Positions 11,776-24,745 of a DNA stretch of 64,000 nucleotides are shown piece by piece. The DNA lies in assembly GCA_002914805.1 (NCBI GenBank), contig JXTB01000474.1, positions 137,033 to 201,032 of the forward strand. The letters are read 5' to 3'. This DNA comes from Parasponia andersonii (taxonomy: Eukaryota > Streptophyta > Magnoliopsida > Rosales > Cannabaceae). Below the pieces are notes generated by a model. It made no database searches and was not told the origin of the DNA. It saw only the letters and a program-made list of their open reading frames with translations. Numbering within the stretch: position 1 is the stretch's first letter; the number at the start of each line of letters is the position of its first letter. A program made the translations under genes and the position numbers.

Positions 11776-13362
11776 CAACTACAAGTAAAAGGTAATATTA
11801 ACGAGACCTTTGGCTATCGATATCTCGTCAATGATATTGACCGACTCAGATCCTCTATCTAGTTTTGTGAGCCTATGTCTTTATCTATCCACTTAGATTT
11901 TGCTACGTCATAAAATTTGGCATCGTAATTTGAAGCTCACGTGTTCTTATTTATTCCTAAAAAAAAACATAAAAAGACTCGAATAGAATTTTCTCATAAA
12001 ATAGAAATACTTGAAATGTTATATATTAGAGTGATTAACTATAATAAGCAATGAGATAATCTTCTTCCATAATACTTAAGCATCCATTTATCTTGATCTG
12101 CTGCCTATGTAAGACTTAGCTTCTTTCATATGTTATTAATTTAGCCAACAACTTATCAGCCCATATCAAGGAAATGATATAATATACAAATTAGAGAATG
12201 ACAAATAAAATATACTATAGATATACATATAGAATATGATCACGATTTTATAATATGCCCCACGAGATGGAGCTTGGTGAATCCAATCTTTGGTCTTCAG
12301 AAAAAGAAAATAAGTAATAGTAATGATGTGGTGAGATGAACGGTCGCCAAGAATCCACCACCTCTAATCCAAGAAGACTACTAGTTGTTCTGGCTTGCAG
12401 ATTGCTATGCAGGTCTTATTTATTTATTTATTTATTGTTTTTCATCTTCTTCTTCTTGTTTTTTTTTTCCCCTAAGAATGGTTTTTGGGTTTCATCGATA
12501 AACAGAGAGTGATTTTATGGGCAGCCTAAGCTCCACGTCTTATATTCTAAGTTTTTTTTTCCCCTTATCGATCTAGGCTAATCTGATAGCATTAGGAAAT
12601 CAATCTCTTCTTTGTATTAACATTTGCATATCTGTTTATATATTCATGTATTTATATATATGCTCTCTAATCAATGAATAGGTACTGCCATATTTTTCTC
12701 AATTTTTAAGTCTTTTGATTGTACCATAGCCTCATCGTTTTCTTTGTCTGTCATTTTTTTCCTCCTAATCACCACCTCAAAAACCCCAATTCTGTTTTTC
12801 TCTTATCCCGCTGTCATATCTCTAGTATCAAGCTGTCGTCCTAGGAATCGCTTCGTTACCTTCATTTGACCAACGCATTTAGTTCATTTTCCTCTACTTG
12901 CACTTAAAATGTTATTTGCAGCAACTGCCCATTAGTTTGAGTTTCTTCACACATCTTTTTTATTTTAAAAAAAAAGTTTTGTAACATATATATATATATA
13001 TATATAAACAATAAAAAGAAAAATAACACTGAGCAAGAAAACGAAAAAAGAAAAAAAAATGTAATGTGTTAAAAAAAATAGTAATTTAGTGCGAACACAA
13101 AAGATATCATTTTTTGGAATATGCCAGTTTCCAAAAAAAGAATAATAGAAATTCTTACTATTAATTTGGTTCAATAAATTTAAATATAATTAAATAGTCA
13201 TTCTAATTATGATTAATTAGATGTTAACGAATCAAGAAAAAATTGAGATGATAATAGTTATCTGATTATTGAATAGAAAAAATAATACTATATAGTCAAA
13301 AATTACAAGAAATAAAACTGGGTAACAAGAAATTCCCTAAAAAGGAATTACCTATCACTGGC
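11776..13362. other. Intergenic DNA with an AT microsatellite
   Basis: No protein-coding gene recognised. The stretch 12240-12960 is less AT-biased, with CT-rich tracts, and could be a transcribed non-coding region, but no RNA family could be named. An AT microsatellite lies at about 12985-13006. The short frame at 12965-13174 (-) only translates that repeat. Confidence 0.4.
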
Positions 13363-13582
13363 GATTTTAGCCAATGACTGGAGGCCTACATGCCACGATA
13401 ATAGTGGCTGGGTATGTGACACTCTTATGGTTAGTCTCCTATTGTCTATATACATAGGAGAGACCCATTGTTGATTTTAGCCAATGACTGGAGGCCTACA
13501 TGCCACAATAATAGTGGCTGGGTATGTGACACTCATGTGATTAGTCTCCTATTGTCTATATACATAGGAGAGACCCATTTTT
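13363..13582. repeat. Two-copy tandem duplication, period 110 bp, with hairpin
   Basis: Copies at 13363-13472 and 13473-13582 differ at only a few positions. Each ends in TCTCCTA-(about 13 nt)-TAGGAGA, an inverted repeat that can form a stem-loop. Confidence 0.9.
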
Positions 13583-13741
13583 TATATATACAGGTGACTC
13601 TTAACACTTATGTCACAAGTGACCGAAATTACACTGAAATTCTATCAATTTTTCAAGAGAAAAAAGAATTTACAAAGATAAATGAATCGTCTAATTATTG
13701 TTTTTAGATATTTTTTTTTATAAATTAAACATAGTCACTAA

Positions 13742-13865
13742 CTTATCTTTTTCTTTATTATATATAGAGACTATAATTATGTGTGATTATACATAAAGAT
13801 AGTCTTATCTTTTTCTTTATTATATATAGAGACTATACTTATGTGTGATTATACATAAAGATAGT
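13742..13865. repeat. Two-copy tandem duplication, period 62 bp
   Basis: 13742-13803 and 13804-13865 are nearly identical. Each copy has terminal CTTATCTTT and AAAGATAGT, so the unit itself is a weak inverted repeat. Confidence 0.9.
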
Positions 13866-13981
13866 CTGGAAGAGTAACCAGAGATTAGAGTCACTTTTTT
13901 TTTAGTTCACAGTCTACAAAAGGTATAATTTTTCACAAAAATCTAATACGTTGTTATGAGATTTATATTTTAAGCAAAATA

Positions 13982-14128
13982 TATTTTAAAAATACTATCA
14001 ACTGCTATTTTTCTACAATCTTTCTAACAAGTTCTTAGAAGATGATCCAAATTAATATTTTAAAAATACTATCGACTTCTATTTTTCTAGAGTCTAACAA
14101 GTTCTAGAAGATGATCCAAATTAATATT
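13982..14128. repeat. Two-copy tandem duplication, period about 74 bp
   Basis: The units at 13982-14055 and 14056-14128 share TATTTTAAAAATACTATC and GAAGATGATCCAAATTAATA. The second copy has small deletions, so it is older than the 150-bp duplication. Confidence 0.85.
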
Positions 14129-15312
14129 TGTCAAGTGAAAAGTTGCTGAAGCAAGATAATATCAGGCAGATATTATCTTATATCAAAAAAGAACTGTCAA
14201 TTAAGCCAGATACCAATTTGAACCAGATAAAAAAAAAAAAGAAAAAGAAAAATAGAGACATAAGCATCGCAACATTTGGAATACACCAAATTAATACGTT
14301 GAAAAAAAAAAGATCAGCAATTTGGAAGGCCTAGTATGTACATGTATATATACACCATAAAAACGAGCTTTAAAAAAAATACTATTTTTTCTATCTATTA
14401 AAAGAAAACATATACTAGAAAAAAATTTGCAAATAATAATTACTGCATGTTCTTAGGATTAAGGTGTAGACTTAGTGGTCCCTTCTTTGACCAAGTCAAA
14501 CTCAAAGGTGGCCGCCCACTGTTTTGTGTCGTCTCGTTTGGCATGATCTTCACGTTCCTAAATCACAACCTCACTTTCCCATTCCTCCTCTTCTTCTTCT
14601 TGTCGTACGTTTTTACTTTCTACCCTCCCAGGGTTCTTTGAACTCCGTTTAGGTCAACAAGAATCTAGAAGTCAGGTTAAGTAGGTTTTTTAACATTTAC
14701 AATACGGTATACGAAAGTTATGTACTCATCAATTTTTTTTTAATTTTTATTGTTGCTAATATAATTTTGAGAAGGGCATATTTTATCATAAAAATCTTAC
14801 GCAATCATTTGAATAATATATTGGAAAGACGTGCTTAATGAATAATATTTTGTTAGAGAACGTTGTCAGATTATCAATTACAAGCAGCAATCATATATGA
14901 CATTTTTCCAATTGAATATATGCATAATAAAATAATTGGTAGAAAAACCTAGTACGTGAGATTATCTGTATTATCTGCTATAGTTAGCATATAGCACTTG
15001 CTTGTTGACTTTATTTTCTTTCTTGCCTATAGAATATTAATCATAGGCTTGACGAATTTTCTAGCAGCCTATCAACCTCCTATATTATTATTAATAGAAA
15101 ATCTAGATGATTCACTATTTTTCTTATATATTTTTTGTTTCAGGAAAACTTAAGTCATAACTCACAAATGTAAAGGGATCTATTGAATTGAAAAATTTGC
15201 AATCAATGAAACAAAGAGACGATGACATATCTTTTTCAATTTTTTTGTTATGAAAAGAGATGACTAAATATAATTCTGTCGGCAATAGGACTTTTATAGT
15301 TTGGTTGTTACG
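14129..15312. other. Intergenic DNA
   Basis: No gene recognised. At about 14488-14503 TTTGACCAAGTCAAA contains two W-box cores facing each other, but no gene lies downstream. The frame at 14447-14641 matches no family I know. Confidence 0.45.
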
Positions 15313-15890
15313 TGTTGTGTGATCTTAAATCTACATTAGTTAATGCTAGGAAAGAGAAGTCAGTGATCGAGTTAGGTCGTATGTGTGCTTTTTTGATCGA
15401 AGTACGATCTCCTCTAGATGAATAATGTGAGACCAGCAGAAAAGAAAACTAGATCAAACTTTTTCAAATAGGTAATTTACAAAGAAAGGGAAACGAATTT
15501 TTGAATAGAGATCGAGCAATCTATTCTCTTTAAGTTATTACCAAATTTTGTGTTACCTGAAATTGTATTTTCTTATTATGTATTTTCTCATTTTCACAAA
15601 TGAGAAATATTGAGCCACCCACACCTATATAAAAGGAGCTCAGTCTCATTATTCATTACGACATAATCACTTCACTATACAATGTAATTCTTTTATTACT
15701 CTCATCTTAAAACTTAGAGAAACTTTTGTAATTCTCCAGAAAATAGTAAAGAATAGTGCATGTAGGCTCATCTTTTTTGGAGCTAAACCACTATAAAATT
15801 CTTGTTTTCTTATTTGCTTTAATTTATTATTACACACAAGTCACATCTTGCAATTTCTTAAATTCATTGTTGACAAAACCTTCGTCAACA
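15313..15890 (+). repeat. 5' LTR of the Tat-type element
   Basis: Begins TGTTGTGTGATC and ends CGTCAACA. It carries a TATA box (TATATAAAAGG at 15626) followed by the presumed transcript start, and matches 24746-25317 along its whole length. Confidence 0.9.
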
Positions 15891-15891
15891 A

Positions 15892-15910
15892 TTGACGCTA
15901 GAAGAAGGAC
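15892..15910 (+). other. Candidate primer-binding site of the Tat-type element
   Basis: TTGACGCTAGAAGAAGGAC lies two bases after the 5' LTR, where the tRNA primer site is expected. It is not the common initiator-Met site, and I do not assign the tRNA. A similar GGTACTAGAAGGAGGG follows the 5' LTR at 43610-44436. Confidence 0.5.
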
Positions 15911-16390
15911 TATTGCGGCAAAGAGTTTGTCAATTTCACTTCTTCAACAATGACAAACACCAAGAATACTACCATAAACACTAGAGTTAGTCCAAATCAA
16001 CCCCAAGGCACAACTGTTGTGCATGTCGATCTCGCTCAGGATTAACCTACCATAACCATACCAGAGACTATTGTTCAGAGACAAGATCGCATAGAGGATG
16101 CTCTTTCAAACGTTCAACAAATCAGTAACCAGATTAATGATTCTCTACGGTGACTTGTTGAAGAATAGATGGTGACTCCACCATAGCATGAATATCCTAG
16201 AGGTCGTCCTACTCGACGACCTAAAAGAGGAATTCAGATTCACGAGACAGGAACTCGCGACCAGCATAGAACCCTGCAAGAGCGCTATAAAGATCGCACC
16301 TCTAAGGGAAAAGGCAAGGTCATAGTTTTGCTCTAGGAATCTGGCACTGGGAGTTCAAGCATAGATCGTATAATTTGAGAATCGCATTAG

Positions 16391-17460
16391 ATGCACTTAC
16401 TGGCTGAGATAATGAACTTGCTGATAGATACCATTAGTCACCATTCAACGAGGAGTTTGAGTTGCTGCATTACTTGCTGGATTCAAACTTCCCTCTATAA
16501 CAACTTTGATGGGAAAACTGATCTGCAGGACCATATGGATCACTTCAGTGATCTTATAGAGCTCCATCAAATTGATGACCTTACACATTATAGGTGCTTT
16601 ACTGTAACTTTCACAAGTACAGCGAAGAAGTGGTTCAGAGGACTTAAGCCTAGTTCGATCTCATCTTGGTAGCAATTTCAGACTGTATTCTTGAGACAAT
16701 TTCTGGCTACGAAAAACTTTATCGTTCCACTAATTAGTTTGTCTGCTATTCGATAAGGTCCAGAGGAGACTCTATGATCTTACCTTAATTGTTTTATCTC
16801 AGAGTTAGCAAAAGTCAACAACCCGCCTGAAAGGAGAGTTCTTACTCTAATGATAGCCAGAGTGTTACCAGAGACTAAATTCTACAAGGAGTTATTAGAG
16901 CCAGAATGCAGAACTCTTGAAGACTTCTATTAGAGAGTTAGTCGACATCTAAGAGTGGAATCTTCATGTGAGAATCTTCATAAGACTAAGGAGGGAGAAA
17001 AAGACGTGGCCAAAGATGCGACCACTACCAACAATAATAATAAGAAGAAGTCGAAAGAGAGGAAAAACGAGCAACCGACTGAAAAACAGCCTGAATAGAA
17101 GAAGAAGAAAGAGATTCCGAGAGCTCCCCTGAGATTCAATAGTTATAAAGAGCTGAATGCACTTATAGATGATATTTATATGGTTATAAATCAGCATGAG
17201 CGATATCGTCAACTAGAGCCAATAAAATAGGAGAGTGAGACATAATCCCAAGAAGTTCTGCCGGTATCATAATAATATTGGACACGATACTAATAACTGC
17301 TATGTTCTGAAAGACGAGATCAAAAGATTAATTATAGAAAAGCAGCTACGACAGTATACCAGGCAGAACAGTGATAGGAGAGAAGAAAACCAATAGCGAC
17401 CTCCTATATTTCAGCGTGAAGTACGAACTATTTTTGGAGGTCCACATGTTGGTGGTAATT
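16391..17460 (+). pseudogene. gag remnant of the Tat-type element
   Basis: An open stretch at 16391-16672 reads as the retrotransposon gag domain (FDGKTDLQDHMDHF near its middle and KKWFRGLKPSSISSW at its end). Further on, after several stops, a zinc-knuckle-like Cys-His-Cys array is readable around 17260-17310 (CRYHNNIGHDTNNC). Stops throughout mean it cannot make a full Gag. Confidence 0.8.
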
Positions 17461-17539
17461 CGAATAGAGCACAAGATAGATATGCACAAGAAGTTCAATA
17501 ACAACTATTGACTAATGTTATGCATCTCGAACAATGACC

Positions 17540-19810
17540 ACAGAAACTCAACGGGTACCAGACATGGACATCACCTTAACGGAGCAGGATGCGAGGGAGG
17601 TCTATTACCCATATAACGATGCACTCGTTATAAAAATCAATTGTAGAAGCATGTAACTCTGGCGAGTGTTAGTCGATAATTGAAGTATTGTCGATATCCT
17701 ATACCATGATACTTTTAAGAAAATAAGGTTAAGTGACAGTGATTTAAAAAATGCTGTCACTCCACTCTATGGATTTACTGGTTATAGCATAATGTCGAGA
17801 GGCATGATTGAGCTGATGGTTAACGTTATAACCTATCTTAGACTTTCAACAGTAATGACTTAATTCTTAGTTATAGATTGCTCATCCGCATTTAATGTCG
17901 TATAGGAAAGAATAACACTGAGGGAACTTTGAGCTGTCACTTTCAATTTATCATCTTACCATAAAGTTTCTAACCTAACATGGAGTAGGCAAAGTACAAG
18001 GCAACCAGCATGATACACAAACTTGTTATAATAATTCTTTGAAGCATGCAACAAAAGAAATAACACTTCGCACTATGATGGTCCAGCTACATAAAGAAGC
18101 ATCAAGTGAAATATCAATCGAAAACCTCGATTCTCGAGAGGTCGATGGAGAGGTCAAGACTAGACCCATAGAAGACTTGAAAGATTTGTTAATCGACAGA
18201 TCTTTGAAGGTGTTAAAAGTCGGGGTCAAGCCTTAAGGGCCCGTGCGAACTAAATTAGTCACTATTCTGAAGTCAAACATGGTTGTCTTCACATGGCAAC
18301 ATTCGGATATGATGGAAATTGATCCGAACTTTTTGTGCCATTGCCTCAATATTGATACAACAAAAAAACCCAAGTGACAAAAAAGAAGGGCGATGGATCC
18401 AAAACATTATGTCACATTGAAGGACGAGGTTAAGAAGCTGCTCGAGATCAGATTCATTAGGGAAACTTTTTACCCGAACTAGCTTGCAAATTTAGTTTTG
18501 ATTAAAAACCTAATGGAAAGTGGAGAACTTGTATTAGGACATAAATTGTAGATGTGACATTAGGGCATAAACTGTTATGTTTTATAGATGCATATTCTAG
18601 ATATGATCAAATCTCCATGTACAAGCTAGATGAGGAGCATACTTTATTCATCATTGATCAAGGATTGTACTACTACAAGAAGATACCCTTGGGACTCATC
18701 AATACAGGAGCAACTTATCAATGTCTCGTCATATGATATTCACAAAATAGATTGACAAGACAATAGATGTATACGCTGATGATATGTTAGTGAAGTCGAA
18801 GAAAGCTAAAAATCATATCAAACATCTGGATGAGATATTCAAAATTCTTCGGAGATATCAAAAAAAGTTAAACCCCCAGAAGTGCACATTTGGAGTAAGA
18901 TCTAGGTTAATCAGCGAAGTATTGAAGCAAATCCTTAAAAGATCCAAGCATTGATTAACATCAATTACCTCGCAAACCCAAGGATGTGCAGAACCTGGTA
19001 GGAACAGTGGTTGCACTGAGCCGATTTATATCAAGATCAACTGACAAATACCAACTATTCTTCGAAGAGTTGAAGGGTTCAAAGAAGTTCAAGTGGATAG
19101 TAAAACGCGAGCATACATTCCAAGAATTAAAGAAACACTTGGATTCTCCTTCTCTCTTATCAAAGCCAAAGACGGGGGAAAAGTAATACTTATATCTCAC
19201 TGTTTCCAAGTATGCGACAAGTGTTGCACTAATTCGAGAAGAAGAGAATATACAATGGCTTGTATATTATATGAGCAAAAGACTCCTCAGTATTGAGACA
19301 AGATATCCGAAGATGAAGAACTTGGCACCAGCACTTGTCATTGTATCCAGGAAACTTCGACCTTACTTCCACGCTCATTCCATTGAAGTTTTCACAAATT
19401 TCCCATTAAAGCAGGTTTTGCAAAAACCCAATGCGTCATAATGATTATTCATATAGGCAGTCGAGTTGAGCCAATTCGACATCAATTTTTGACCTCACAC
19501 TGTGATTAAAGGTCAAGCTCTCACAGATTTTATTACATAGTTCACTTGCTATATTGATCTTCCCATAGAAATAATCAAAAAACTTGCTATGGATTTATCA
19601 AAATTATGGAAACTCTACGTCGATGGATCATCAAACAAGAACAGAACTGGTGCAGGCTTGATACTAATCAATCTAGAAGGACATAACATCGAATAATGAG
19701 GCAGAATATAAGGTATTGATAGCTGGGCTTAAGCTCGTATAAGAAATGAATGTCAAGATGATCGAGGTATATAGTGACTCTCAGTTAGTCACTAAATGGA
19801 CAGAAACTGA
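17540..19810 (+). pseudogene. Protease, reverse transcriptase and RNase H remnants
   Basis: Protease: around 17570-17830 the reading ITLTEQDAREVYYPYNDALV is followed by a broken LVDN-stop-SIVDILY active-site motif. Reverse transcriptase: 18390-18960 contains MDPKHYVTLKDEVKKLL, CFIDAYSRYDQI and YADDMLVKSKK (the catalytic YxDD). A short deletion removes the stretch before the IDAYS motif. RNase H: around 19595-19660 LWKLYVDGSSNKNRTGAG is readable. Several frameshifts and stops separate these parts. The motif wording is that of Tat-lineage pol. Confidence 0.8.
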
Positions 19811-19819
19811 ACCTTAAGT

Positions 19820-20530
19820 ACCATTTCCACAAAGAAGATGATAGATATTGTTTATAAGCCTATGATTTGCCATTATGGAATGCCACACACTATAGATTCT
19901 GATAATGGGAAACAATTTGACTGTGATGAGTTTCGCAACTTTTATGACAACTTAGACATCAAGAAACGCTTCTCTGCTGTTATTCATCCACAAGCCAATA
20001 GTCAGGTTGAAGCTATAAATAAGGTACTTAAACAGAACCTAAAGACGAAGTTAGAAGAACACAAAAGAGCTTGGCCAGAGATACTTTCTAAAGTATTATG
20101 GGCATATCTTATTGCACCATTCAATGAACTACTACTGGAGAGAGTTCATTCTCTCTAGCTTGTGGATATGAAGCAATGGTGCTAGTTGAAATTGGTGTGA
20201 GCTCCTTACTAAGATCTACTTATGAGCAAGATCAGAATAATGCATTGATAAGAATTGAACTCGATCTTCTGGAAGAAAGGCATAGGCAGTCTCAATTACG
20301 AATTATGTCATATCAACAATGTACTGCTCGATATTACAATTCTCAAGTAAAAAACAGACAATTTGAAGTGGTGAATTTGTTTTTCGACAAGTTCTCCCTA
20401 ATACTAAAGTGCATGGTACTGGTATATTTGGATCTTCTTGGAAAGGATCATATGTAATTGATGTCGTCATTTGACCTGAGACATATAAACTAGCTCGCAC
20501 TAGAGGACAAAAAATCAAGCATGCTTAGAA
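19820..20530 (+). pseudogene. Integrase remnant, N-terminal part deleted
   Basis: The open stretch at 19838-20158 holds the integrase core (YGMPHTIDSDNGKQF with the second catalytic Asp, and SQVEAINK with the Glu), followed by C-terminal integrase sequence to about 20530. The zinc-binding N-terminus and the first catalytic Asp are missing. The join with RNase H at about 19810 indicates a deletion. Confidence 0.8.
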
Positions 20531-21283
20531 TGCAGAATAGTTTTGTCGTTATTATTAGTAAATCTTCATGTATATCTTAATATAGCTTCAAAGGGCTGGG
20601 GAGTATCTTGTTATTTGTCATCCAAATTCACTAATAAAGATATCGTTTCTTCGATTTTATCATCTTCTTACTTCGGTTCATCTTTCATCGTTTTATGGCC
20701 GTTTTCAAATACCATAAAAATCAGGGGCAGTAGGATTAGATTGTTATCTCTTTCTCGCTTTCTAAAGGACTATGCAAATGTTCAATTAGAGGGGTTGAAA
20801 TCTTAGATGGCTGATTTTCTAAAATTTCTTAAAATCTTAAGATTTTCTTCTCGCTTCATACCATAGCAAGTCGTATTACGTAATTTCTCTCCTCAAACAC
20901 AAATGTGACTAAGCAAAACATCTATAGTTTGATGTGATATATTACTATAAACCCTATCGTGCCATGGAACTTTTAAGAAAACAATATTGAGTTTGCATCA
21001 CTCATACTTGTTGTTTTTCTTAAGTGACCTAATCTATCTTAATACTTAAAACTCGTTTTAAGTTATTTAGATTCGAATCGTAGTAGCGTATTACTCAGTC
21101 ACTTAGTGATTGACTACTTGATTAAAATTATGTACTTGTATTATTATTATTATATAATATATCTTTTAATTATTTTACAAGAATAAAAATTTTGACAAGA
21201 AAAACGTCATAAATAAAAATTCGCACCCGTTTGCGAGAAAAATATTACAAAAATAGCAAGACGAGCCCGCATTTGTCTTTACT

Positions 21284-23523
21284 TTACAAAGGTAGTTTAC
21301 AAAATACATATAGTAATAAATAAGTGCTTCCTCCACCATGAGCAGCTTCTTTTTCGGCCTCATCCACTTTCCAACACTCAACTAATTCGACAACGTCTTC
21401 ATTAAGGAATGAGAAGTCGAACTCCAGATGCTCGTGGTAGATATTATATATGATCGTGGATGTGAAGATGTCGTTGGCCTTGCTTCAAGTTCCTTACCCT
21501 CATTAGCCTTGAACTCTTTGATAACCTTGTGATCTGCCTCTTTTAAAGCACACGGGTGTTGAGAGATAGTCTTTTCGACCTCTTTTATTTTTTTTGTGAG
21601 CTACTCTTTCTCCAACTTCTCTTTGCCTAGGAGCTCCTGTAGCTACTGCTTCTCAAACTCGAAGCTGCACTTTTCTCCTTCGCAAGTTTTCTTCAGGTCC
21701 TCGCATGTCTGGGCAATTTCTTCAACCTTTTCACCCTTCTCCATGCATTCGAGCACTGGATCGTACATGAGCATAACAACAGTGGTAGTCTGAAACAAAG
21801 GAAAAGCATTAGAAAGAGGTGACCTCACATACAAATCAGAAGGCAATTTGTACTTATATTGGCAAGCATTCTCATTGCGGCATAGAATGCGACCTTCGGT
21901 GCCTCCTTTTCATCTTTTCTCAGCCTTTAGTTGACATGAAGTGATCAATAAATGCAGCACTAAGGCCTACTTTTTCAAGTAGCTAGCGAAGGAGTTCGAG
22001 CAGGTCAAGATCCTTTTCGACCTGATCTAAAGGTGCTCCTAGGGAAGAGGAGCTTGGCTGTTTACTCGAAGGTTTCAGTTTGCTCATAGAGGCAGATGGT
22101 GGAGGTGTATTCTGGGGAACGTCATCAAAGGCGACCTTTCTTTTCTTCGAATTGTCAGTCTTCTCTTTTCCCTTTGATGCCGGAGGAGTGCTGCCTGGAA
22201 TTTTTGACTTAGATCTTGATCCTAAGGTAGAGGGAGGTACTCAAAGTCCATTGCCAATTATTGTCATATCTTCTGCATTACAGTATTATGATTAGTATAC
22301 GAGATGTAAAATATCACAATATATAAGGGGGAGTTAATTTTTATTTTTAGTTACTAAAGATTCTAGGTTTTGGCTGCTATTGTTAAGAGGGAGTAGATTG
22401 TGAAATAGACCGCTTCTTCGAAGAAGAAGCTTCACCCTTCTTTTTCTTCGAGCTAGAAATCCCCGAAGTCAAAGGTGCCTTTTGTTTCTTCGAACTCGTA
22501 GATTGTTTTCTCTTTGGACTTGGAGAGCTCCTGGGATAATTCGTGGAGTTAAGGAGGCTCGCACACTTAGGAAAGAGGCTTGATGCGAGTAGATTATTAG
22601 TTGTCCCTAGGATCTTCCAATTAAACTCTTCTTTAGGATGGAAGTTGATCTTTCCCACTCGAAGGAGTTGCTCAGAATTTAGATCAGGTCACTCGTCTCT
22701 GTGAACTGCGATGTGGACGAAAATATGTTAGAACAAATAAAATATACCTTATGTGAACATAAGGGTAGGTACTTATTATCATACTAGAAGAATCCATTTC
22801 TGGCATATTCGAAGTGGAAGAAGTCATCCTTCCACTTGTCCATGTTATTTCTAACATGGAAGATAGTCTTCGCATTAGAGCCTGACCATTTGCATGCATA
22901 ATAGAACCTGATGCTAGAAGGGTTCGATTTAAAACAATACAACCATGCGAACTCCTTCGGGGTAAGGGTTCCTAGTTGGTACTTCTGATATAGTATATAC
23001 AGTCCTATCATGTATCTATATGTATTAGATGTTAGTTGAAACGGAGCGATGCCATAGTAATCAATCACAGATTGTATGAACGGGTGGAGAGATAAATGGA
23101 CTCTAGCTCGTATAAGGGCATCAGTAAATATAGCATATTTGAGTAGAAGAGTGTTGGGGTGATTGAATTCTATTGGTGTGAGAATTACTAGCTCTTGATC
23201 GAGGTTGTATTGTTTCTTCAGTTTCTCGATTTTTGCCTATATATAGTTGGATTTGATATCGCCGCAGGACCACTCTCCTTCGACGTGTTGAAAACTAGTA
23301 AAGTACTCTAGTACATCTCTAACATGTAGAGTACTCTGGTACATCTCTATTGGTTTTCTGGGAGATCTCCTATGCGAGGACTATTTTGCCTAGCTCTAGT
23401 TATTTCTACTTCAGACTCTTATTCTATATAGTCTTTAAGATTTATTGAACTAGTGCTCGTATCAGAGAATGATGACTCTCTTGAGAATGCATTCTCCTCC
23501 CAAAGTTCTTCGCTACTAGACAT
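21284..23523 (-). pseudogene. Antisense additional ORF of the Tat-type element, decayed
   Basis: A reading frame opposite to pol starts with ATG at 23523 (MSSSEELWEENAF...) and can be followed, through stops and frame changes, to a terminator at 21284. The middle part at 22784-23068 reads IAPFQLTSNTYRYMIGLYIL and resembles the plant retrotransposon-associated proteins often annotated as putative plant transposon protein. At 22383-22658 there is a Ser/Lys-rich low-complexity segment, and at 21643-21846 a charged, probably coiled-coil segment. Such antisense frames between integrase and the 3' LTR are described for Tat-lineage elements. Their function is unknown. Confidence 0.7.
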
Positions 23524-24730
23524 CTGAAAGAGAAACATGGGACGTATTTAGTCCTATGCGAGCATCATTCTATCGGTAAATAATATGAATTAATTTATAG
23601 TACTAATCGAAAGTGCGACATAGAAATAAGCATGTTGTTTTGTTTATTGTTGCAGGTGTACTCACTACGTGTGAACAAATTGAGGCTACAAACCCTAAAA
23701 TCATGCCAATATTTACATGTTTGTCTAGTTTAATCTAATCAAATTTTTCTAATCGATTTATGGATTTATCTAGTATTTCTGTCCTACAATTTTGAATAAT
23801 TCTTCAAGCAATCCATCATTCGTTTTAACAGATTTGTGTCTATTTTTTGACCTGAACAAAATATAGATTCAACTCTAAATCAGCAGAAATTGTAGGTTCA
23901 CCTATGGGTTTCGACTAATTAATTTTAATCATCAATATTGGGTCTGGGAATCTCTAATATGGGTTTATAGCTCTGGCATTATCAGTTCGATAAACCATTG
24001 GATTGACAGTTCTCAAGTCTGTTCAATTCACAAAGAAAAAAAAAAGGGTTCAGAAATAACGGTTAAAGTTTAAGTTCCTTAAAATAGGTTTACAACTTAT
24101 ACATACTATATTTTAGTGAGTATTGTGATGGAAACATAAATAAAAAAACAAGAAAGAAAGAGAAATTGCTAATCGCTGGATAAAAATCTCTGAAAATCTG
24201 GATTAATGTCACCGAAGAAACTATTATAGTGGTTGAGTTTGCCAGAAATGGGGAAGAGAGCTCTCAAATGTCGTCGGTCTCTAGATTTCGAGGGTTTTTT
24301 AGTTTTAAGGAAATAAAGGTAGAAGAAAAAAGACAGATTTCTTCCTTATATATGTTTTAAGATTCAATGAATCTCGGTCGTAGGATAAAAAGCTAATTTT
24401 TGAGATCTAATAGCTTAAATTTACACGGAATAATTGATTTTCGAAATCAAAACAATTAATTTTCGAAATATGAAAAGTCTTGATTTGAAACAGTAGCTTA
24501 TGTCACCGATCTCATTACGCTTACTTGAAAAGTGGAAGGGTTTCCTTGGGCTTCACCAATTTCTTGAGAAAAAGTGACATGTCAATTACGTCTGTCAGAA
24601 AAGTTTATGGATGGGCATGATTCGAGATTTTTTACGACCCTTCAAGGGCTTCGAGTTGACCTTATAACGTCGTTCTCTTAAGCTCGTACTTGTTAGAGTA
24701 GGAAGCTCCATTTAACTTTAAAAGACTAAT

Positions 24731-24745
24731 GGAGGTAGGGGCAAT
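24731..24745 (+). other. Polypurine tract of the Tat-type element
   Basis: GGAGGTAGGGGCAAT directly precedes the 3' LTR, the expected site of plus-strand priming. Confidence 0.7.

Noticed and set aside
1374..14128. Direct repeats as a possible CRISPR array
   Set aside because: Each is a single two-copy adjacent duplication with no spacers, in plant nuclear DNA.
14488..14503. Face-to-face W-box cores as a promoter
   Set aside because: No gene follows within several kb; the motif is short and expected by chance.
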